64,000 bases of DNA, from assembly GCA_026686845.1 (NCBI GenBank), contig JAIVEN010000004.1, positions 26,692,827 to 26,756,826 of the forward strand. Reading direction: 5' to 3'. Below the pieces are notes generated by a model. That model was not told where the DNA came from. It ran no database searches and saw only the letters and a list, made by a program, of their open reading frames with translations. Source of the DNA: Adenanthera pavonina (lineage: Eukaryota > Streptophyta > Magnoliopsida > Fabales > Fabaceae). Positions 10,592-22,700 of this stretch are shown in pieces. Numbering within the stretch: the stretch's first letter is position 1; each line of letters begins with the position of its first letter. The position numbers and the translations under genes were made by a program.

Positions 10592-12782
10592 ATGGAAATG
10601 GCAAGAGTAAAGAATCTTGAAGCTGGAAAAGGAGAAGCACGACCAAAGAGGGAAGTCAAATCATAATATGCTACCAAGGAGAGCGAAAAACCAAAAAGAA
10701 AGGCCGAATCAAGTAAGGCAACTTCCTCCAAACGTCAGAAAACTACACCAAAGGGTGAATCAAAGAAAGCTGGACCCTCTTCCTTGAAGAAAGCAGAACC
10801 TTCGATCCCTGTTCCTGCTGCTGCTGAGATTGTTGCTTCCACTTCCTCCTCCAGTACTGAATCTGGAGAATATCAACTTACTACACTGCCATTATGGAGC
10901 ATTCCACAGATTCAGGAAGAATACTCTACCAAGTTTGCTAATAAAAAGGTAATCAAACCTCATTATGTGAACTTGGAAGAATTCTTGGTCTCTAACAGTT
11001 TTGATGCTGGAATATGGATGTTAAGATATAAGAATCTGTTAGAGATATTGGAGAGGTATGATGATGAAGTGGTAAAGACATGGTATGCCTCCCTAAAGTA
11101 CAACAACAAGAAGAAGAAGTAGGAGGTCAATCTGAGATCAAGGACCATCTGGCTCACTGATGAGACTCTCAATGAAGTACTGGAAATCTCAGGGCAAGAT
11201 GGCCTCAAGATCGACATCACTGCCCCTGGATATATGGATGAGGTAGATACTACTGATGAAGAAGGTGGCCCTCTTTCTGAACTACAAGGAGAGCACAATC
11301 CTGAACACTTTGTTTAGAAGAAGGGAGAATAGGCCAACCATAAACTTGCTGAAGCCCACAGACCTCAATGCTCAAGTGAGTATCCTACACTACATAGTGT
11401 CTAGGATCATATTCAACAAAGGAGGCAGCTTCAACCTGATCACAAGGGCAGAGGCACATGTGATGGCAGCAATCGTGGGTGGAAAGCTCATCAACATGGG
11501 ACATATCATACTTCAACACATGATCAAGGCAAGAGATCAGAGGAAGGACTCCACACTCCCTTATGCAGCAATTATTTCTAGAATTCTGCAATATGCTAGT
11601 ATTCAGCATCTTGAGAAGGGGAAAGGAAAACCCACTGAGATCTTCAAGGAGGAGGAACTTCAAAGGATGGGGATTGAAAGAGATGAAGGAAGATGGATTA
11701 GGAAAGGCACAGGAAAATCTGAGGATCTTTTCTTTGTTGAAGGTGCCTCCCAACAGCAAGAAGGTACTTCTAAGGCTCTTACCAAACCTACACTACAGCC
11801 TTCTGTGCCTGTCCCATCTCCATCCAAGCCTACTCACATTCCATCTACTCCCTCCTCTCGTGCCAGGCCAACCAAGATCACTGAGTTGTATGACAGCTTG
11901 TCTACACTCATACTTAGCATCAGGGATGAGCAAAATGCCAAATTTGCTCATCTGCAAAATCAGATTCACCAGTTGGCCAAGAACATGAAAGTGGTTGCTA
12001 ATGCCTATGAAGATATTCGGAGTGCAATTCCTGCCACATCAGCTAGGATTCTCTAAGCCTGTTCAGTCTCCAACTCCTGAGCCTCCGAGTCCATTTGAGC
12101 TAGCCTCTTCTAAGCCTGATGATGCTGTGGATGACACTGAGGCTGCTGGTACAATGAGGACACCAAGTCCTGGTCCTCCCTTGGACTATAGCATGGAGGA
12201 AGAAGGACCTCAGGAAACTGGCCCTCATGAGCCCATTCCAGAAGATGCTTATATTCAATTCTTTCCACTCAAGAATCTGAGCAAGTTGAAAGACTAGTGG
12301 CAGTCATCTCTGCTTCACCATTCTTGCAGACTGCCCTAAATGAGGAAAGGATCATTGTCCCTTTTGTTGATCTGGAAGCCATTGCTCACAATGCTCTGTT
12401 TCAAGCTCAGAGTTGAAGGCTTGAAGAAATATTTCATTCTGATGACCCTGTTCCTTCACCTCTCACTGCATATGGTCTTTCAAAAGAACAGAGAGCTCAA
12501 TTGGCTCTTTCCAGGTAGGAAATGCAAGAGCTGCTTGAGGTCTTTGATGATGAAGATCCAAGTCCTGAGCCTTCTGAGCACCCTCCCTCAGTTGAACTGG
12601 ATCTACCTTTTGATCATGTGCCCCTCAAAGCTATTCCAGGTTCTCAGATCCCTCCTCCGGCTGATTTTGTTTACCTTCCTGATGATGCCAAAAAGGGGGA
12701 GAAGAGTAAGCAAACTGTAAAATCTGTTGCTGATCCATCTGGAAAGACTTACAACAAGAAGACCAAGCCAAAGAAGAAGTGA
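10592..12782 (+). pseudogene. Third ORF of the copia family (accessory protein), broken
   Basis: The start is the ATG before EMARVKNLEAG. The N-terminal about 65 residues are Lys/Ser/Pro-rich and basic. Then comes a globular part with LTDETLNEVLEI, STILNTLFRRRENR, ILHYIVSRIIFNKGG and INMGHIILQHMIKARDQ. A Ser/Pro-rich linker, a helical stretch (LILSIRDEQNAKFAHLQNQ), acidic segments and a Lys-rich tail (KTKPKKK) follow. Breaks: TAA near 10664, TAG 11120-11122 (TGG in the reverse copy), a 1-bp frameshift near 11270, and further frameshifts near 12050 and 12290. The position is that of the env-like ORF of SIRE elements, but I see no signal peptide or membrane span. The globular part recalls the domain annotated in databases as 'putative plant transposon protein' (from memory). 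Its function is unknown. Confidence 0.72.
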
Positions 12783-13087
12783 TTAGAATTTAGGCTTGAG
12801 TCATCTTGTGGTGCTGCATTTTGTCTCAGATGTTTGTTATGATTGTTTGTGTCTTATATTTGATTTGTGTATTTCAACAAACTTTGCTTAAATTGATTTC
12901 TATAAAGAAACATTTGATTAAATGAAAGAATTCTTTCATTGCAATGATTTGTTCTTATTATTCTTTGAATCTCTTCACATGATCTACTATATATGATATC
13001 TTTTGAAATATAATACATATGTTGAGGGGGAGCTTGTTAAAGCAAATCCAAGTACTAATCTAGTTTGTAAGTTATTTTGTCATCATC

Positions 13088-13101
13088 AAAAAGGGGGAGA
13101 A
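13088..13101 (+). other. Polypurine tract of copia copy 1
   Basis: A 14-base all-purine run (five A, five G, then AGAA) lies directly before the TG of the 3' LTR, the expected site of plus-strand priming. Confidence 0.88.
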
Positions 13102-14760
13102 TGTTGAATTCAGAGTTTTGATGATTCCAAACTAACCCTCAAGAGCTTGGAATAAAGATATCAAAGGTGCCCAAAAGACTTCAAGTGAATAAATTCTGAA
13201 GAATCTGTGCAAGAATAGATGTAGGTTGTTTAGTAGTGTTTTATTTGAGTAAAAGACTTTGATTTGGTAAAAAGATGTTTTAAAACCTTGATTCTATGTT
13301 AAATCATGAAATATTTGAAAAACACCCACCAACAGACGAAGTTTGAAAGGTTTATATTAAACTGTCATCTTGGAAATTCGAACTTTGGATTTGGAAATTC
13401 GAATTTCGTGTTTAAACTGAATAAGTCTAGGGAGATGCTTCTCTGACAGACGAATTTTGGCTTGGGAAAATTTAAATTTTGATACGTGTCTGAAAGGAGC
13501 TTTAAGCAACAGACGAACTTTGGGTTTTGAAAATTTGAATTTCAGACAAAATGAAACTTATGAAAACTAAAGAAATTCGTCTGAAATTGTGTAAAAGTTC
13601 ATCTGAAACCAAGTTTAGAATGTATTTCAAAATTGCTCACTGACAGACGAACTTTGAACATGAAAATTCGAATTTTAGAAACTAAGCTTATGAGTCTGTT
13701 AGAATGATATGTTGACATATGAGTGACAGTACTTATAAATTCGAATTTTGAAGTTAGTCTGAAAAGAGGTCCTCTGATAGACGAACTTTGCCCTGTGAAA
13801 ATTCAAATTTTGAAGTAAATGAACTATTGTGCCTTATAGACCAAATACGGAAAGACGAATTTTGGGATTCCAAAATTCAAATTTCGAAGGCACTGTAGCA
13901 AATTGAAAATACTGTTCACACTTAACAGAAAAACTTTCTACTTGAAAATTCGTATGTCACAACATAGAAACATTTTCCAAATATCAAAATTCGAATTTCA
14001 CTTCATGACAGACAAACTTTGGGCATTCAACATTAAAGCTGTTAACCTTCAGTTTCTTCGAAATTCGTCTGTTGACCAACCGAAATTCGAATTTCAGTAT
14101 GTCAAAAGCATTAAATGCGGTTGGTTAACAGATAGTTTTTCAGAGTAATCATTGGATAACTTCTCCAACGGATAGATTTTGTCTCTAACGGATATTTGAG
14201 ACCTAAATCTATAAATATAATATCATTTGAAGTTGTGGGTAATGATTTTAACATTGTATATACTGAAACTCTGCCAAATCTTCTACTCAAAGTTTCTTAC
14301 TCTCTCACTTCAATATTTGCACTCAAACTTTCATATTCACTCTATTTAAAAGAGTTTAACCTTTGTAAACAATCTTATCTTCATCTGGAAGATAGATTTT
14401 CTTGTGAGGGGATATCACAAGGGATTGGGAAGCACTTTGTAAGAGTACATAGAGTGATTGGGTGAAGCTCTAGAAATAGAGCAACATCCTTGTACTGAGG
14501 CATTTGCAAGACGCCCACTGAATTCTTGCAGAATAGTGGAAAAATCTCAAGTGGTGACTTGGGGACTAGACGTAGGTCAAGTGGAGAGACCGAACCAGGA
14601 TAAATTTTCTGAGTCTTCTTTTCTTTATTGTCACCTTTACAGTTATTTGTTTATACTCTGTTTTATCATCCTATATTGCTTTCTTAACCTTTTTGATATT
14701 GTGCAAAAAATTTTTAATCTTCCCAATTCACCCCCTCTTGGGAAGCCAGCTAATCTAACA
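13102..14760 (+). repeat. 3' LTR of copia copy 1
   Basis: It starts TGTTGAATTC, ends CTAACA, and is 1659 bp like its partner. Differences from the 5' LTR are scattered substitutions, many at CpG within the TTCGAA and GACGAA motifs. A TATA-like CTATAAATA lies at 14209-14217. Flanking bases 14761-14765 are TATCA. Confidence 0.92.
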
Positions 14761-14765
14761 TATCA

Positions 14766-15583
14766 TTATTCATTTTTTCAATTAACATTATCACTACTAT
14801 AAGTATCATTATTATTTGTTATTTATTTCTTAGTTGATTTAGTTTTTAGACTTTTTTCTCCCAAGTGATACAATATATATATATTTCAATATGCTCAGTT
14901 AGATTTTATTAAGTCATTATTAAATACAATATGCATGTTTTATTTTTGAGCTTATTATTTTACCTTTTTTGTGGGTTTTACATCCATATACTGACAACCT
15001 ATTTTTACAACAATTAGAGAAGAAATCAACAATACTCAAGAAGAAGGACCGAAGGAAGCAAGGAACCACGTCTTACTAGTCACAAGCTTGCTCTTTAGAT
15101 GAAGCTTCGAGTTGATGTTGATTAGGGAAGCATGCGGGAGATTGAAGTAAGGCACAACAAATTATCAAAGTGGGGTTGGATGTTGTAATACCCCTTATCC
15201 TTGAACCTTGCTAAGAATCTTCTAGATAATGTATGGAAATGTTAATGATCATTAAGGTATATGTTGGAATGATTTTTAGGGGGTTTAGAGGTATTGAAAG
15301 GTCAATGATCATTCAAGAGGTTTAACATGATTGAATAAGCTCCTAGGAATGAAGAGTTGGTAGACTGGAACATAATGAATATTCATTGAGAAGGTGCTTA
15401 ATTGTTCATTGTGCCTGGCAGTGATGACATCAGCTTTGGGAAGCCCAATAAATGTTCATTCAAAAACTCTTGAACGTTCATGGCCATGCCACCTGGAATG
15501 TTCATTAAAAAGCTCTAGAACCTTCATTACAGTGTCTATAAGTAGTGAGTAATAGCAAAGCCAAATCAGAAACTTGGAGTTTT
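14766..15583. other. AT-rich intergenic DNA with a possible old LTR fragment
   Basis: No gene is visible. From about 15184 a TGTAATACCCC start resembles the TGTAACACCC start of gypsy-type LTRs, and variants of GTTCATTnAGAA recur up to 15583 and again in 18185-18400. The gypsy-type solo LTR at 15584 may have inserted into this older repeat. Its boundaries cannot be fixed. Confidence 0.35.
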
Positions 15584-18179
15584 TGTAACACCTTACTCCC
15601 AAACACATCCTGACTTAACTAAAAACTTCAAAAACCAACCAAACACAGCCCAAATATCTCATATTTGCCTTCCAGAATATCAGAGTAACGGAAAATGCTA
15701 CGAAACACCTCAAGGAACTCTAGAATAGCCGGAATAGAACAGTACGCAGGGCCGCGGTCACTATAGTACCACTGCGACTCTAAAGCTCTTGGACTCATTG
15801 GCGCTGCAGCCTGGCTTCCTAGCACTGCAGTGCCCCCTGCTGGTTTTATACCAATAAATTTCAACATCCTGGGGTGAACTTCCAAAGAGCATAACTTTAT
15901 GCTCCTACCTCCGATTGACCTGATTACAACTCCTACAAGTCAATCTTGTTCCAATCTATCCATGGACACCAATTTTACCTCAATCCATCTTCGTACGAAA
16001 ATTTTGGACACCCCGACACCGTTTTGTCCACTTTTTTATTAAAATTCATCACTTACCACCTCCAATTGCCACCAAAGGCAAAGGGCACTCAGGGACCATT
16101 CACACAAGTCTTAATCCACTTGACCAACTTGTCCAAAGATGTTTCACTTTAAAGGAACCACTCCTCTAAGATTTGATCCATTTAAACCCCAAATGACATA
16201 ATGGGCCATAGGGCCTAAAACATCAACAAGGCCCAATTCCACCTTTGGGCTCTCATACACTACCATACAAACTCTTTGACACCCTAAACCATACATGCAT
16301 CATACACATCGCATACCACACAAAACCACATCCATATTTTACCATCAACATCATTATAAACATTAGGATCCTCATATTCATTACAATCATACTATCCTAC
16401 TTAGCACAATATACATACACATTCTACACATACATTACCACAACTTGGATATTCCCACGTATGAGACACTATTCCCTTGTCTTCTCTAGATTAGTGCCAG
16501 AACCTTCACCTAAAATGTTAGTTCATGGAAAATGGGAGTGAGATAAAGTCTCAGTAACCGGGAATAACCACACACAATATATATACTGATCCACATAATC
16601 ATGCACATGGTGCAATGAAATGCTAATGAATGATATGCATGTTTTCCTTCATATATAGCTAGAGCCACGAACTATTGTCATCACAAGACATTTCAATAGA
16701 TGATTCTCTTCCAATAGTCGGTGAAGACTGATTTCGGGATATCACTAAGCTCACCTTTCCCTAATACAACCCAGCCAATGGTTATGCTAGAGCTCAGACT
16801 GTGGCTCTCTTTCCCCTAGACCACTGTGAATTGGTGGTAATTTAAGGAAGGTGCATTCCCAAATTCACTGCGACTTAGCTCTCTTAATGAGAGGATTTAG
16901 TGATAGGAATGTTTCATCATATCATCTTATCCTCTGCCGCCTGGTTCTCCCAAGGAGAGGATTTAGTGATAGGGATCTTTATAGTATCATCATCTCATAT
17001 CATATCATTATCATCACCTCATCATCAATCTCTCACTATGTAATTATATGGTGATGATGCTAATGTTGTGCCAACATGCCTCAAACACACATATATTTCA
17101 TTATCACAAAACATCATATGGACATGCCATCATGCATTGGTATGGGGATGCTACACATCATACATACACAACATATACAATCATCATATATCAACTAGTC
17201 GTGTGCATACCATGATATGTAGAAAATCATACACATACACAACCAATATCATGGTATGAAAAGGAACATGCATATATATATATATACACTATATATCTCA
17301 CCATACAATACAAACCATACAGATAATACAAACACCCGGTTACCTTAATTGTAGCTATCATGTGCACACGAGTTCCACAAGCTTTCTTGAATGCCAATCC
17401 AATGACTTGATTTCTCCAAACAACCTTTACAATACCATAAAATCCTCAATTAACATACAATCCAAATATCCAAATTCCATAATTTAATCACTTTGGCCTA
17501 ACCCAAGGTTCTAACACCATTTCCATACCTCAATAGACTTCATACAACCATTCAAACTCTAACCAACCACATTCAGTTTGGATTCTACACTCCCTCTAAC
17601 AATTTCAACCTAGGGTTAAGCTTAAATCATGCATACTCCTTCTAAAAATCACACCCAAGCCTTACAACCACCAAATCTTACTCCATTAATCTCATTCCAT
17701 CCATTTTAATAAGTGGGATTCGTCCAAAACCGAAAATCCCAACATATACCCGAAAAATCCTAACTCAAAACTAAAGGAAATGGAGAGAGAGGAGTAGAGA
17801 TTACTTACCAATGATTATCCAAGCTTCCAAAGGTCAGAAATCACTTCTAAGGGCCGAGAATCATGAATCACAGCTTTGCTTCTTCTTTCTCCTTCCATTT
17901 CTCTCTCGCTCTTCCGTTCTCGGTCGAACTGAAATGTTTCTGATTTAAACAAAACCAAGGCATGGCGCTGTAGTAGCGGGTAACTTCACTGCGGCGCGAG
18001 TGCCCTTGCCTAGAAAAATATTTCAAAATCTGTAGCTTGCTCGCCATGACGACCCTACTTCTTGCTGCAGCGTAGAGCTCATTTTTCCCCCACTTGCTTC
18101 TTCTGGTTTTACATACAACGCCAAATATACTTAATTAGCTAAGGACCAAGTTAGGGATAATGTAATGAAAGTTGTTATA
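15584..18179 (-). mobile_element. Solo LTR, gypsy-type (TGTAACACC ends), 2596 bp
   Basis: The left end is TGTAACACC on the + strand. The right end, read on the minus strand, is TATAACAACTTTCATTA, which aligns with the start of the related LTR at 39466 (TGTAACACCCCTCATAA). Flanks are GTTTT (15579-15583) and ATTTT (18180-18184), a 5-bp duplication with one transition. Distinctive shared blocks with the reverse-complemented 39466-41969 copy include 'ggaatcagtcttcaccga' and 'aaatcctctcc...gggagagcc'. There is no PBS or coding region. Small ORFs inside are not real genes. The gypsy assignment rests on the TGTAACACC start and the size only. Confidence 0.75.
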
Positions 18180-18423
18180 ATTTTCAAGTATATTGTGAAG
18201 GCTCTACTAGGATTTCAATCTTGGAATCTTGGAGGGTGTTTTGGCACCAACGATTGTTCATTGAGAACACTATAAATGTTTGTGGTGTAGTTGGCATGAA
18301 AGTTCATTTAGAACCCATGAACATTCATTGTGCTGTCAGTATAATAGTTCATTAAGAATGCCATGATCGTTCTTTGCAATTATTTACAAGCAAATCCTAT
18401 GTTTTTTCATTTTTTGTTAATAA

Positions 18424-19074
18424 TAGAGCTTTCAAAATAGGTCACACGCCCCAAACAAGTTTGCTCGCCTCAAGCTAGCTAGAAAGCGGGGTGGGACAAT
18501 TTGGCCGTTTTATGGTGAGCCTACCAACTCATCATATATTCACACACACACACATGCACACATATTCCCAATTTTTTTTGGCATTTGAATAATAACATAA
18601 ACCATCAACTTAAATAATAAAAAATAACCTGATTGGTTCATAATTAAATTAGAAATAGAAACCACATATATCACCAATTTACCAAAATACATTAACACAT
18701 ACTAATCATCATCATCATTCATGTAAATATCACAATTCAACAACATTAAATATGAAGCATGGGACAATTCCAACTCTAAGTATTAGGTAATTCCAATTTC
18801 AAGCTCCAATGTTAAACAAAATACACATGAAGATATCCAAAAAAAGAGGTTAATATGAAGGGGGAAATTTAAAAAAATAAAAATAAAAAAAGTAGGTTAA
18901 ATTGGCTAACTCACGAGTTTGGCGGATTAGCTCACTTAACCTGCGGGTTAAGCAGTTTGAGCTAGAAAAAAGACCACTTTTGATATGAACTAAAATTTTT
19001 CCAATCCAAAATCACCATAAAATGGGTTAAAAGGGGTTAACCTGTGGGTTGGAACCTATTTTAACAACTCCAGT
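18424..19074. mobile_element. Non-autonomous hAT-like DNA transposon (651 bp)
   Basis: It is flanked by a perfect 8-bp direct repeat GTTAATAA (18416-18423 and 19075-19082), the duplication length of hAT elements. The left end is TAGAGCTTTCAAAATAGGT and the reverse complement of the right end is TGGAGTTGTTAAAATAGGT, matching at 15 of 19 positions; TAGAG/TGGAG fits the hAT terminal consensus. Near the ends are GGGTTAA and GCGGGTTAAGC repeats typical of such plant elements. There is no transposase ORF. It lies about 0.7 kb upstream of the UPF3 start codon. Confidence 0.8.
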
Positions 19075-19082
19075 TAATAAAA

Positions 19083-19729
19083 AAAATGGTGTGACTCCCA
19101 AATAAAATGAAACATTCTAATTTACATAAAAATAAATCTTACTTCATAGTCATGGAAAAGTTTCTAAATTCCTCTTATTCCTATAAGTACCAATTCTTCT
19201 ACATTATTTATCTCCAATATGTATAATAAAAAGTGTCTAGAGTGTAAGGGTATTAAAGATGTTATTCAATTGTGTTTGGAGCAAAATTGTTATTTCACTT
19301 CTTTTTTTCACCTTTTTCCCAACTTAATGACATTTTTATCATTTCCCCATTTTTTTTTATTTTTTTGAAATTGAGCTTGGTCCTTTTCCGATATTAAATC
19401 TCCCTGAGGTAGCAAATTCGAATATCTCTTCACGTTGGTTGCAAATGCCAATTTTCCCTCTCATAAAAAGCCGGGTCATAAACTCTGGTTGACTACAGGG
19501 TCCTTGGTTAGACAACGAGACATTTAATGGGCCTCTTAAATCGCGGGCCCATATCAGGCTTCATGTTCCCTGCTTCCTGTGTGCGGGACCTCGCTTCGCA
19601 TGCAGTAAGGATTTAACAAATTTTCCACTGTGAATTTCCAAAGAAAGAGTCACTGAAGAACAAGAGTCTCTATTCTTCGTTTTAATTTAACAAATCCGCA
19701 TAATAATTCACAGAAAATTTCTCCTATCC
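19083..19729 (+). promoter_or_regulatory. UPF3 upstream region with site II-type motifs
   Basis: The stretch between the hAT-like element and the UPF3 leader holds TGGGCC (19528-19533) and GGCCCA (19546-19551) about 220-240 bp before the ATG. TGGGCC/GGCCCA are site II elements bound by TCP factors in many plant housekeeping promoters. No clear TATA box is seen at a suitable distance. The leader probably starts around 19610-19660; that is a guess. Confidence 0.45.
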
Positions 19730-19768
19730 ATGATCCGAATTCGGCTTATTCATTCGAATTTCAGATGA
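19730..19768 (+). CDS. Upstream ORF (12 codons) overlapping the UPF3 start
   Basis: ATG at 19730 opens a 12-residue frame (MIRIRLIHSNFR) that stops at TGA 19766-19768. The stop overlaps the UPF3 ATG (19765-19767) as ATGA. If the leader includes 19730, ribosomes would meet this uORF first. Whether the transcript starts upstream of it is not shown by sequence alone. Confidence 0.4.
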   Translation: MIRIRLIHSNFR

Positions 19769-22700
19769 AGGCTCCTTTGGAAAGGACTAAAGTAGTTATT
19801 AGGCATTTGCCTCCATCTCTCGTTCAGTCCGATCTCCTCCAACAAATTGATGATCACTTTGCTGGTCGGTTTAATTGGTTCTCTTTTCGTCCCGGAAAGA
19901 ACAGGTTAGATTTTTGTTTTTTTTTGTTTTTATCTTTGATTTATTTGTTCATATTGGTTTTATTTTCTATGTCCTTTATTGTTTTTCATGCTTTCTCTGC
20001 CTCATCGGGACATCTGAATAGATTAACCTTGCAGAATTAATTTTGGTCAGTGTTGTTTTCCCCTTGAAAAGCGCTTATTTCATATATTTTGTTGTTTGAG
20101 GTCATGTTGGGGGTTTGGTGCCCATGATCTTCTGTCTGATGACAATTTCTTTTTCTTAAGGAAAACGTTAGAGGTTGAATTTAATTACACCCAGGTGTCT
20201 GTATGTGTATTAGCCAAGGCAGACAAATGTGAAAAGCGTCCTAGAGGCAGGAGATCCCTCTGGGCGCTAAGTAGTAAGGCGCTGAAATTAGGAAAAAATG
20301 AAAATGACATAAGAATGTCGAATAGCTTAATTTGATCTGTTGTTGTGTACAGTCATTATATATATGTGTGTATGTTTATGCATGTATTTATGTATGCATG
20401 TATTAACTGTTATCAAATAACATTATGATCTAGTGAATGTTCCAGACTTAGAGATGAATTATGATAATAAGCTATACTTATATATTCAATTTCACAACCA
20501 AAAAATGTTTTAGCCCTTGAAACTCTAGCAAGAAGACATGTTATGCATTTATTTAATGTTTTATTTATTCCTTTGTAGGACTGTTGTTATAATTCTTAGG
20601 TTCTCACTTTTGCGGTCTGTCAATCTGTTTGAAGTGTTAATAATCAGAAACTAATGAATTGATATTTCAAGCAGTATTGCCTACTTTGGAAATCGTGGTG
20701 CCGAAGACCATTTCGTACATGTGACCCCAATCATGGGTTGTTTGCATACCAAAACGTGCAGGATTTGGCACCCAGCTTTTGAACAGAACAAATGTTCTAA
20801 AACTAATAAGTTGCTAACATGATCCATTAAAAAGAGTCTGATCATGCCTTCAAACAATAAAGATGCTTAAAACAAGGTTCATGATTTTCGAAGTTGTCTG
20901 TTTCACCATGAGTGAGAGTAGCTGATTCAGATGAAAGAAAAGGGTGAGGGGGAGATGAGTTCTTGGATAGTGGGAAGATGGGGGAGTGCATTGATAGATT
21001 CTGAATGAATTATTATATATTATTTTAATGTATTAGTGGAACATATAAACTAAACCTGCTCTCCATGCTGCAAATATTATAAACTGGTGTATCCCATACT
21101 TGTACCTCATGCCATGGATTGAGGCAAATCATGAGTTAGCAATTCTGATTTCAAGTCATTGAGAATTAGAATATGCTAAATTAGCTTGTATTATCTAGTC
21201 ATTACTTAGACTCATAGCTCTCCTACCCCTGGCCATCTGTTTATTACTCTGACTAAACATCGATTTGGAACTAACTTTGCATATAAGTTCTCATCTAGCT
21301 TGACCAAACAGAGGGAAAGCTAACATCTTATCACAAAATGTCTATCTAGTTTGGCTAAACAGAGGTAAAACTGACCTTTTATTTGTAAAATGAGACAAAT
21401 AGGAGTGGGTTAGTTTGAAATTAATGTGTACAATTCCATCATTATCACTTTCAAATGCATTATCAAAACAAGTATCACAAGAAGATTGGAAAGAAATGAG
21501 ATTACATTTTGGCAGCAAAACTGAGCCCCTAACCTCCCTCAGAATGAGACCAAAGCATGAATTTAGCTTCAGGCCCTACCTGAACCATCAAATGGTGAGG
21601 ACTCCTTCTGGCACATGCATTTGTATAGAAAACTAACTAAAGAACTTCTAATGTAGTTTTTCGTACTACAGATGTTTGAACAGTGGCACATGTGTATGTA
21701 TTGACTCCTGCATTAATTTTTTTTCCGGATATTTTAGGTCTTAGTGGTTTTATGAATGAGTTGGTGGTCATACATTTATAGGCGCGCCTTTTGTTTCTCT
21801 TCACTTTCAACTAGAATATGTGGGATATGCTTCTGTGATAAAAATGATGGTTGCTTTTTCCAAGTACCTTTGGCATGAAAGGTTCGGATATCTGCTCACC
21901 TTAAATCTGTTATCTCTAAAAGTCAATAATCGTGCATATTTAAGACTTCCTATAATATGTCCCAGAAAAAGGACTTCCTATATCCATTGCCTTCTGTTTT
22001 TCTTTTCTTTTATTGCAATTGAGACCTTAAGGGCTTTTTAACATATGGAGCTTTGTTTTGAATAATATTTGCAGTCACAAGCATCAGAAGTATTCGCGAG
22101 CATACATAAACTTCAATTGTCTTGAAGATGTTTTTAAGTTTGCTGAATTCTTCGATGGACATGTCTTTGTTAATGAGAAAGGTATTTGATTTGACAGAAC
22201 GAAACTGGCATTTCCTTGTTTATCTTTGGAGTGGATTGCATTGTCTTATTATGCATATAGAACAGAGCTAAGTCCAATGAATTTTAACACTAGCCTGCTG
22301 TAAAGATATGTTTTCTTATTTTAATTTAATTTTAATTTGCAACTAGTAGATGCCATATTTGACTTAGTACCAAGTACAGTATGCAAGTATTCTGTTGTTG
22401 CATGCTAATTAGCGTTGTTACTTATTGTTGAATGTTTTAATGCTGTGCATATCTGATATTCATTTTCAGGAGCCCAACATAAGGCTATAGTTGAATATTC
22501 ACCTTCTCAGCGTGTTCCAAAGTCCAGTACCAAAAGGGATGGTCGTGAAGGGACAATATATAAAGGTGTTAATTTGGTTGTACTTTTAAATCTTTTCATG
22601 TGGAAGCTCTAATGCTAGTCAGACTTACAGTGCTTACCTTATTAATTATGGTAATGCTTTAATGACCACTTTTTTTTTTTTGTAACAATGATAGATCCGG

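Larger units (their letters stand above)
2929..14760 (+). mobile_element. Ty1/copia retrotransposon, SIRE-like, nearly complete (copy 1)
   Basis: The 11.8-kb element has two LTRs of equal length (1659 bp), a tRNA-Met primer-binding site, gag, pol in copia order (protease, integrase, reverse transcriptase, RNase H), a third ORF and a polypurine tract. The flanks are GATCA (2924-2928) and TATCA (14761-14765), a 5-bp duplication with one change. The long LTRs, integrase before reverse transcriptase, and an extra ORF between RNase H and the 3' LTR fit the SIRE/Maximus group; that lineage call is inference. All three ORFs carry stops or frameshifts, so this copy cannot act on its own. A second member of the family lies in reverse orientation at 41970-53581. 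Confidence 0.92.

Noticed and set aside
11385..11759. Minus-strand ORF of 124 codons opposite ORF3
   Set aside because: A shadow of the third ORF of copia copy 1; it is not kept in copy 2.
10592..12782. Third ORF as a retroviral envelope gene
   Set aside because: No signal peptide, transmembrane span or cleavage site is visible; only the position is env-like.
16245..17259. Several short ORFs (16245-16541, 16851-17054, 17068-17259) in CAT/ATC-rich sequence
   Set aside because: They lie inside a solo LTR, are of low complexity, and the inverted copy of the LTR does not keep the frames.
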